Shown one piece after another: positions 11,201 through 21,425 of a stretch of DNA of 64,000 bases; within the stretch, counting starts at the first letter, position 1; each line of letters begins with the position of its first letter. The DNA is from Candidula unifasciata (taxonomy: Eukaryota; Mollusca; Gastropoda; Stylommatophora; Geomitridae). A program made the translations under genes and the position numbers. Under the pieces are notes generated by a model. It was not told where the DNA came from. It made no database searches and worked only from the letters and a program-made list of their open reading frames with translations. The DNA is taken from the NCBI GenBank assembly GCA_905116865.2, contig CAJHNH020006224.1, positions 170,001 to 234,000 of the forward strand, read 5' to 3'.

Positions 11201-13085
11201 GCCAACATAAGTAAGGTAAAGAATCCTTTGTCATGTCAGACGAGCTTCTGACATATGATGAGGGATTCATATTTTACTGACTGACTGATTAAGGATTCCA
11301 CATCATAGCACACCTGGCATAACAACAGGTGATCAGTCTCCTGCAGAAAATTTGCTAATATGTAGAGAGTAATTGTTCCTGTATAGCACACTGATTATAA
11401 ACTCGTCGTTCTCTTCCTCTCTTACATCCCCTCTTGCTTAATACACACCTAATTCCTCCTTCATATATTCGTACGCGTGTTGTTTCATCTAACCTCGTAT
11501 CTTCATAAATGGTCTTCATAATGTGTCATTTGTCCAGTAGGGTTATTCCTGTAGTTATCGCTTTTGTAACCAGAAAATCAGGTCCTTCATTTCCTCGCAC
11601 TCCTGCATATCCCGGACAGTAGATCCGCGTGAGTTCCTGTAAGGTTGACGCGCTTATGCTCTGTATCCCATAGTGCCACATTTATACAGACACGCATTTG
11701 TATATACAAGGCAGCACTAGGTGGGTGATGTGGTCAACATCAATCTCAGCCTTTGCTTCCGATGACATTTCCTGGCACCTATGTATGGCCGAGTCGACCT
11801 GGGAGAGAAGGTCTATTCAAACACAAAAATCTGCCTCGATGCTTATTGGAACCCAAGACTTTCGGACCAGGAGATTAGAGTCTAGCTACTACACTATCCC
11901 TCTCTTTTTTGGCCAGAGTAGTATTTTGTCAATGTTATCAAGTAGGAAGATTGTCTGAAAATGTTTTTTTATTTTATCTGCTGTACCAAAATAAGGTCAG
12001 ATCCCTTTATCAAGTTTTAGCGCATCGGCTACAATGTGCTAAAGTATATTTGTATGCGGGTGAAAACCACAGCTGAATGAGCAGCTGGCCGAGCTATTAA
12101 GAACACTGGGCTCTCACGCGGGAGGCACGGGTTCGAATCCATAAAATCCACCGTTAGGTTGCGGATGTATTTTTTCAGTCGGTGGCCAAATAAAATCCTT
12201 ACCTGCACAGTCGTGACGACAGCACTAACAAAACTGCTCTAAATCCTCAGGCTCAAAGACCCCCCCCCCCCCCCCTTTTCCTCCCCCTCCCGCGGCTTGC
12301 ATCGCAAAAGTGGTAAAATCGTAAAAGTGGTAAAATCGTGTTCTTCTTCGCGGAGAGTTCTGACTGTTCACCCACTTCTGGACTACAGTCCTGTTCCAGA
12401 ACATGAGTGTTGCGTGTGCATCAGTTTGACAGATCTGACTAATTTGTATGCAGACTGTTGACTTCCTGCCTCTCTGGCAGATGCACTCCGACTCCGACTT
12501 ACGGAGTAAGCTTTTGGGTAGGCAGTAGCTCTATTCTTGTTTTCCCTATAACAGGGCCCCGGAACCCACACGACGAAAGATGTAAAACACAGGCAATGAT
12601 AGCATTGGCAGATATCTACAGCAATGAACCTCAAATGCTCGAAACGCTGAAGACATCGAAGACGTTTACATATGTGGCTCTGAGTTGATTCAGACTACAT
12701 TTTACATTGAACAACAGTTTTGTCAGGATTTCATCTCACCCAATCCCATTACTTCACAGGAATAAGTGTTTCTGCAACTTGCTTCAAAGCTTTTGCTCAC
12801 AACAGTCTTCAGCCGTCGCGACGGTTCTCTTCAGGCTAATATCAAAATGCTGGCATCTGATGTATATCTAAAGAGTCATTAGGATGGCATGTTGGTTTTT
12901 GCATAAATGACACCCCCCCCCCTCCCCCGGCACTCTTGTGTGGGTGCCCGCGTCGTTGTAGAAGAAGACGAATTAACTTTAAATGAGGTTACTGCACTCA
13001 TGACACATCCGCAAGTGTACTGTCTCTCTCTCCCCTCTCTAGCTCTGTCTTGCTCTCCATTTGTGTGGGAATTTGTGTGTGTGTT

Positions 13086-13148
<63 letters not shown>

Positions 13149-16100
13149 TCCTCAATAAAACTGTAAGAGCGCTACCTAAATTGAAACCTCAAAAAGTTAA
13201 TAAAAACACAAAAGAACTCTTTTGAAACCATTGGTGAATGGGATAAAGGATGTTGGATCCATATTTCAACTGATATTCAGTGGGTGCTGTAATTAACATA
13301 ATACCATACACTGATTAACAATATGGCGAAGTGATCAAAACTTTGTCTTGCGCTCTGAAGATCATATGTTGGTTTCACAGACGCGTCATTCAGTTCACGG
13401 CTGCAGTTTTTACGTAGATCCTTTCTGATCGTCGCTAGAATTTCGGAGTTCGTGCTTTGTACGAGGCTCTGAAAGGGTAGGTAGTCTTCTGAAAGAGACC
13501 CACCTATATGGAACAAAACCCAATATACTGAAATCCATCCTATGGATTTTACATTTTAATTCATCAAATGATCTGAAGACTAGAAATACCGACAACCCAG
13601 TTTATTAAAAGGCTTTACCCGGCTCTCCAGCGTAGTTGGCAGAAAAGCCACATTTTCTCCCAGATTTACGGTATCTATCATGGAATCAAGGCCGAAGGGT
13701 TGCGATATCCATAGTACCGAGCCAAAGGGTTAACAACTCATGGTTTCTGGATATTTGAAAAAAAAAATTAAAAGGCTTTTGTTTGTGTTTGTTTTCAGAT
13801 TGAAGACCCTGAGGGCTGGGTCATTGACATCATTCTGGGCATTTTCATGTCCTGTACACTGCTGGGTCTCTTCATGGTTGTCTTCTTGTTGTCTCCACTA
13901 CCTCGCAGCGAGTGGATTCAGCGCGTCAGCGTGCACAAGTCGGCTACTTCCTGCTTCAGCGTGCTCGTCTCCACCAACATGATTTTGCTGGCCCCTTTTA
14001 TCTTGTTTACGTCTATAGAACAAGGCTTCTTGCTGTCGTCGTATACCAAGGTAGGTCTCGTTAGTCCAGCATATAACACAGATGGCTATGAATAAACCAA
14101 TGAATGGACATACTTTGTTTTCCAAAACGGTTAAAAGGTGGGCACGCCGGTCTGTCTAACATTCGGTCCTATGTAGTTATTTATGTTGCTAGGTAGCTAG
14201 GTGTGTTTATTGTTACAGGGTATATTTTTAATGAAAATAATTTTTTTTTTTTTTAATATTTCCTGGCTATTTTTGATATCACCATGTGTGGAGTTAATTC
14301 AAGATATACTGCTATCATCATCAGTTCTCGTTATGCCTAGTGGCACATAAGGCTTCAGAGAAGACTTTCCATGCTTTCCTGTTCTGTGCAATCTTCAGTG
14401 CAGTTTTCCATGTCAAAGATGCCGCACTCGGGTCACTTTCCATTGTTCGTCTCCATGTTGTTTTTGGGCGCCCCTGTTTTCTTTTCCCCCTCTGGTGTCC
14501 ATGTGAGAGCTGTTTTGGCGGGTATATCAGGATTCATTCTCATAACGTGGCCAAGCTATTTCCATCTTCTCTTGGTTATCATACTGTCTAAAGTTTCTTG
14601 GTTTGTGACTTAAAGTAGTTTAGTGTTTGAGATTGTATCTGGCCATAAAATTTTGATAATTCTACGTAGACATGTGTGGTAAAAGTTGGACAGCTTGTGT
14701 GCATCACTGTTGGTCATTCTCCAGCATTCCGCTCCATAAAGAAGAACTGGTAAAATGATGCTCTTGTAGAGTCGGAGTTTTGTTCCTCTGCATTAATTGT
14801 TGGATTTCCAGATTTGCCTCATCCTTCCAAAAGCAGCTCTAGCTTTGTTCAGACGTGACCGTATGTCCTCTTTGGTCCCTCCCGGCAGGGACACCACACT
14901 GCCAAGATATGTGAAATGTTCTACATTTTCAAGAGTTTGGTTATTTATTATCACTGGATATACTGCTATAGTGTGTCTTATTTTGGGTACTGTTTTTTTC
15001 TCTCCATATTACAGCTCTATTTACAATCGATTCTACTGGTTAAACTGCTAACAGTATTAGGATGAGGCATTTTAGTATAAGGAAATGTCATCATACATTG
15101 TTGAACAGTCACATTCGAATACCTGCCACTGTTAACACATGCTGAACCAAAAATATTCTTTCTTCGATAGTTAACATCATTATAGCTAAGATCAATTACT
15201 AAATAACCAGCACACAGTAGTGATAATCTAAATTAACAGTTACATGGCGCTTGAAACATGACGCAATACACACATTAAATTATGGTGCACCAATAATGGA
15301 TTTCTAAAAGCCTACATTCATTAAACAAACATCCTATATAATCCACAACAGAAAGTGTACCCGCCCCGCAAAAGGTGAACGCAGAAGACGAAGAAGTTTA
15401 TTTAAATCAACAATAACTAGCGTAAACTCTAACTCCATAGTAAAGTTCTGGCTGTTCGCCAGTTCTGGACTCTAGTCCGGTTCCAGAACCTGAATGTGGC
15501 TTAGATATTCGTTTTATAAATCTGACTAATTTGTATGCAGACTGTTGGTTCTTCGCCTTTCATGTAGATGGACTCCGACTTCGAAGGAAGCTCCCAGTTA
15601 GTCGACTCTTACGACATGCTTTTTGGTATGCAGTGGGTCTATTTTTGATCCCCGCAGACCCCCCCCCCCCCCTCCAATGGGGCTCTAAACCTCTCATGGG
15701 GTTAAATCATTAATATAACTAATGTTTTAAACACCAAGATCAAACTAATAAAACGTTGATAAGACCAGTCGTTGTATATGGCTCTAAAACTTGGAGCACA
15801 ACTAAAAGAGATGAAGCCTTATTACAGGTTTTCAAAAACAGTGTCTTGCGACGAATCTTTGGACCCATCAAAGATGCAAAAAGTGGTGAATGGAGAGTGA
15901 GAAGCAACAACGAAATTCGTAATCAGTTTAAATTACCACTGATCACTGGCATCATGAGAGCTAATAGACTGAAATGGTTGGGGCATATTGAAAGAATGTC
16001 AGATGACAGAGAAGTAAAAACTGTATACTCGACGGAGATAAATGGTCGTAGACCACGAGACAGACCAAGAAGACGATGGAAAGATAATATCCAGACAGAC

Positions 16101-17036
16101 TTGCAAACACTTAATGTCACCAACTGGAAAGAGAAGGCCAATCAGAGAGATGATTAGAGGCGGGTGATATCTGCAGCAATGAACCTCAAGGGCTCCGAAT
16201 GCTAAAGAAGAAAAAAGTATTAAACGACTAGTCACTAATGTTGTATATTTTAACGCTATTGAACTTTCCATATCAAGACTTAATTAATGTTTAAATCATT
16301 GTTCCCAGTCTTACGTCGCCTGCCCACTCGGCATCCACATGGTAGGCTACGTGATGGCTTCCTACGGGGCAACAACTCCAGTATTTGTATTCATCGTCAG
16401 CCGTTTGGCTAAAGTTGCCGGTCGCTTCCTGCTCCTGACACTCTCTATGGTTGTACAGATCGTGTTGTTTATTATCTTGTTCCTGTGGTCGCCGACAGCT
16501 GATGACGAACTGTTCATCTTCCTGTTGCCTATGGTGTGGGGAGTGTCAGAGAGCGTACTTTTAGCCCAGGCCAACTGTAAGTGATGAGTTAACATTGTGG
16601 TTTCATTGTTTTGTTGAAAAAAAAAAAAAAAGAAGTGGGGAAAAAGGACAACTCTCCACGCTTTTAGGTGTGTCAGGCATATAGGGCTAGACCTATAATT
16701 TATAGACCAATCAGCACTTAGTGGGTGAAGGGGTCAGCATCATGCTGGCCGCCTCGACTTCCCATGGCTTTCATCGTCTTGTAGTGAATGAAATCTTTGA
16801 GGGTAAAATAGTTTTTTTTTTTTAAAGTTTTATGTTCTTATATACAGAAGAGAGTCAGGGGAATCGTGGACAGCAGGTTTCACAGGTGTAGTTTTACAGA
16901 AGAAAAATTAAAACATGACAGAAACATAAGAAGCGTAACAAGGGAATCTTGCACAAAATGAACTCGCAATTTTGGGTGTCACTAGTAGCTGGTGCAGATT
17001 CTTGGGAGACATACCACCATTTGTGCAAGATTCCTT

Positions 17037-17092
<56 letters not shown>

Positions 17093-18165
17093 TGGATGAG
17101 ACCTGGAGAATTTAGGATGGCAGAGTCCTTAAGCAAATCTTCTATGGCAGTGGCTCTCAGCCTTCCTAATGCCGCGACCCGTTAACACAGTTCTTGGGGT
17201 TGTAGCTACCCCCACCCCTCCCCCTAGCCATACAGTTATATTCGTTGCTACTTCATAACTTAAATGAATATATGTTTTGAGATGGCCTTTGGTGACCCCT
17301 GTGAATGGGTCGTTCGATCCCCCAAAAAGGGTCACGACCTACAGGTTGAGAGCCGCTGCTCTATGTGCATTAAAGAAGGGTAGTAGATGTACTACGATAC
17401 AATGATGTGTGCAAGGAAGACATGAATGATACAGGCATTGAGATGGACCCGTGGGAACACAATGACATAGACCGTGTTGTGTGGAAGAGGCACATCAGGA
17501 AGGGACTGAAGGAAGAAATGATTGTATAAAAGGGGGAGAACTGAGCGTCTGAGAAGAAACACACTTAACACAAATGTTGACACCAGCGATCCTGAAATCC
17601 CATGCTTTAGTTGTGGAAAATAGATAAAACCGAACGAAAAGTATATCAGCAAGCTTACCAATACAACGAACACAAACAAAAAGTGAACTATAGGGCGTTC
17701 ATCAGGGCACCAATTTAAAAAATAACACAAAAACACACACACACATACACACAAATCACTTAGCGTAGTATGTGGAAACAGCTAGGTCGATGTCTTTTAT
17801 TAGACTGACTAGACACGTGGAAGAGGAGAATAAATACCCCAGGGGAATTCAAGTGGCCGTAACTAAAACGTTTCAGATAAAACAGTCTGGGCAGTTCAAT
17901 CCCTAGGATTTTAGATGAAACTGTGTTGGCAGTTGAGTCATCTAGGTGTTAAAGTGTCCAAAGTGAAAATAAGGTGATTTTCAAGAATTATATTATTTAT
18001 ATAATTGTGAGAGACTTTTTTGTTTTAATGCAGGCGCGTCTTGCTAGTCACACTCGCCATCACCATAAGCTGTGAGTCCCATGCCTTCTCATAGCCTAAT
18101 ATAACACTATCGTATAGAAAGACGAAAGGTGCTAATCAATCATATATATAATATATATGATTGAT

Positions 18166-18228
<63 letters not shown>

Positions 18229-21223
18229 CCTAATCATATAAACCACCCACATTGGACTCCACTTTAATTCGTAACCATCTTGTGGTGTCCCAGTATAACT
18301 GTGGCATATGGCTATACGGTTGAATGGGGTTTCCCAGGTTGGTACCAGTTTGATTCTCATCCTTGAGATGTTAATCCTACAGAATGCAAATATGGCAGGG
18401 TTAGTTTTTATTTTTTATTTTTATTTGTTTAGTCTTAATGTTTTCGAAATGTTCATCATCGTCATCGTTCTTATTTTCAAGTGCCTTGTCGATTGGCGTG
18501 GGCGATCAGCCCTTCCACAATTTACGATTTGAAACTGCGTGTATTAATTCGTGTGTTGACACCCCTCCATGCCGTGACAGAAGACTGTCAAGAATCTTCT
18601 CCTGCTGTCTTTCTCGGTCTCTCTTTCCACAGATCTTTCCAATGGTCACAACATGTTCTATTTTCCCTCTTCTCCTAACATGACCATGAATGACGACAGT
18701 CTCTTTCTGATGTTTGTGATAAGTTGTCTTCGAGCATTCGCCTCTTTCAAAACACCTGGGTTGTTTTTCTTAGCTGTCCCAGGGATTCTAAGAATTATTC
18801 TGTAAAACCACATCGTCACGGCTTCAAGATACTGTTCGGCTTGTTTATTCTTCTTCTTCTTCGCGTTCACCAGCTGTAAACTCTGGCGGAAAGTTCTGGT
18901 TCTTCAACTTCTTTACTGCAGTCCTGTTCCAGAACCTGAGTGTTGCGTTTGTGTCTGTTTTAGAGATCTGACTCATTTGTATGCAGACTGCTGGTTCCTT
19001 GCCTTTCAGGCAGATGCACTCCGACTTCGAAGGAAGCTCCCATTTAGTCGACTCTTACAACATGCTTCTGGGTAGGTAGCGGATCTATTCTTGTTTTTTC
19101 TATAATAGGGCCCCGGAACCCACACGGGAAGGCTTGTTTAATAATTGTCCAGGCTTCACAGCCGTTTGTTAAAACTGGCTCTATATAGCATGAGATAATT
19201 CTTTTCCTAGCCTCCAAAAACATGGATTTACTGCATAAAATGTTTAAAGTGTACATACTATCTAATCTTTTTAAACACTTCTACTCTTGCAGCTCTGATC
19301 GCAATGCTATTCCCAGACCAAAAGGAACCTGCCTTTGCTAATTTCCATGCCTGCAGGAGCTTGGGTTACACAATCAGCTTCCTGAACGCCAGCTACATGT
19401 GTGTCTCCACCAAGTTGATTGTGTGTCTGGCGTTTGCTAGTTTCGGCTTGCTCCTCTACGTCATCGTCGAGTTCAAGACCAGGGTAATCTGCACGAAAGA
19501 GCTTCACTTTTCATTATTATGATGTTACGTATATGGGGGGGAGGGGGGGGGGTGTAACGGCTAGATGCTCGCCTGGGGGTCGAAAGGTCGTGGGTTCGAG
19601 TGTTGACTGAAACCGGCTTTCTTTAAAATTGACCTCGGTTCCCAGGTCGACCGAACCTTTATTAGGTACCAGGTGCGGTCCTGGGAAGTAAAGGCGTGAG
19701 GCGTGATGTTGACCACCAAGTGCTGATTTGTCTATAAAATATAGGTCTAGCCTTATGTGCCCAATACGCATGAAGGTGTGGAGAAGGGTTCTTTTTAAAA
19801 GTATCTGAAGGCTTCTGAGAACTAGTCATTGTTTTAACTCTTTCAGTACCTAATATTAAGGTCTTTGCAAAAAGAACTGAAACAGTACAAATTAGTTTAA
19901 CCCCTCGTCCACTTCATATAGAGATGAATGGTTAGGGAATTTAAATACCTTGGAAGTATAATAATCAAATATTGAGAATTAACATGGAAATAGAAACCAT
20001 ATGTCAGAAAGCCAGTGCACTTACATATCACCTGTCATCAGTATTATGCCATCCAAACATATCTATAAGTAAAAAAAAAAATATAAACAGCATATGCATA
20101 TCAATATTTAGCCACCAGTGCCAAACGTGGATATTATCTAAGGCCCGAAACTTGCGTGCACATCTGTTTTAAACATTCGACTTATTGGTATTCAAGCTGT
20201 TGATTCCTTGCCTTTCAGTTAGTTGCACTCTAAGTGAAGGAAACATTCCCAGTTAGTAGCCTCCTACGACATGTTTGTTAGACTGCCATTAGGTCTATTG
20301 TTTATTCTCCAGAACGGAGCTCCCGAAACCTTCACGGGGAATAAGGTATCTGATAACCAATATATTATGTTTTCGAACCGACAGATGAACCGTCCACTGT
20401 CATGACATTTCAGGTGAAAGAGAAGCGAGAACTAGAACAGCCAAGGAAGTCATCACTGGCATCAGTGGAGTCTCAGGTGGAAATGAGGCCAGCACGCAGG
20501 GCCAATTCCGTAACTTCAAAGCGAGAGAGCGTGTCCTCATTCCACTCCGTTCAGGTATTGGTTGTTTACCAGATTATTTCCTCTTGTCTTCATCATCAAC
20601 AAAATCGTCGTCGTCGTTTCCAAATTATCATCATTGTCATCATCCACAAGATTAACAACACCAACTGGTGCTTAATTTAAATCCTACCCGAAACCGGGGA
20701 AATCCACAGGTCACGGGACAGTCTAATATTTCAGGGGGTGCTAGATAGGCTGCATGTAGTCGTGAGACCTAGGCTGCATGCATTCATGGGACCTAGGCTG
20801 CACTTTCTGGGAGGCCTCTCTTGTGGGACTTAGGTGGGTTGGGGTTAGGGGCAGTTCTTGATGTTTTGGGGTCGTTACAAGCATCAGAAAGCCAGGATAC
20901 CCAGTCTTACCATCATCTAAAATGTTGGACTGTCCTGTGACGTCATCTGGGGAAGGATATTAATAAAGAACCCACCAACTTAATGTTGAGAAGTCCTAGT
21001 GACTAAGCAGTTATGCCGCTTGTCTTGCTCTCTAAAGGTCACTAATTTATTTCACGGGCTGCATCTTTCGGCTCACCCGGGCAGCTTTTCTAGAAATCCT
21101 GTGGTCTTTGGGATAGTCGCTTAAGTTACGGAGTTTGCGCCTTTATGTGACTAATGGAGAATGATCAGATCATATGGGATAAAACATTGGTTCGATGATC
21201 TAGCTACTCGAGATTTTTTATCC

Positions 21224-21281
<58 letters not shown>

Positions 21282-21286
21282 ATATA

Positions 21287-21317
<31 letters not shown>

Positions 21318-21377
21318 GTCTCTCTCTCCCTCTCCCTCTCTCTCTCTCTGTCTCTCTCTCTGTCTCTCTCTCTGTCT

Positions 21378-21425
<48 letters not shown>

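Noticed and set aside
12076..12135. Real tRNA gene (also at 19548, 30960, 45286)
   Set aside because: A- and B-box motifs are present, but the copies recur with identical non-tRNA bodies and do not form a full cloverleaf; they are SINE heads.
15756..16157. A 133-codon frame that could pass as a host gene
   Set aside because: Its sequence is the post-RT segment of non-LTR retrotransposons and it ends in the repeat-family 3' tail.
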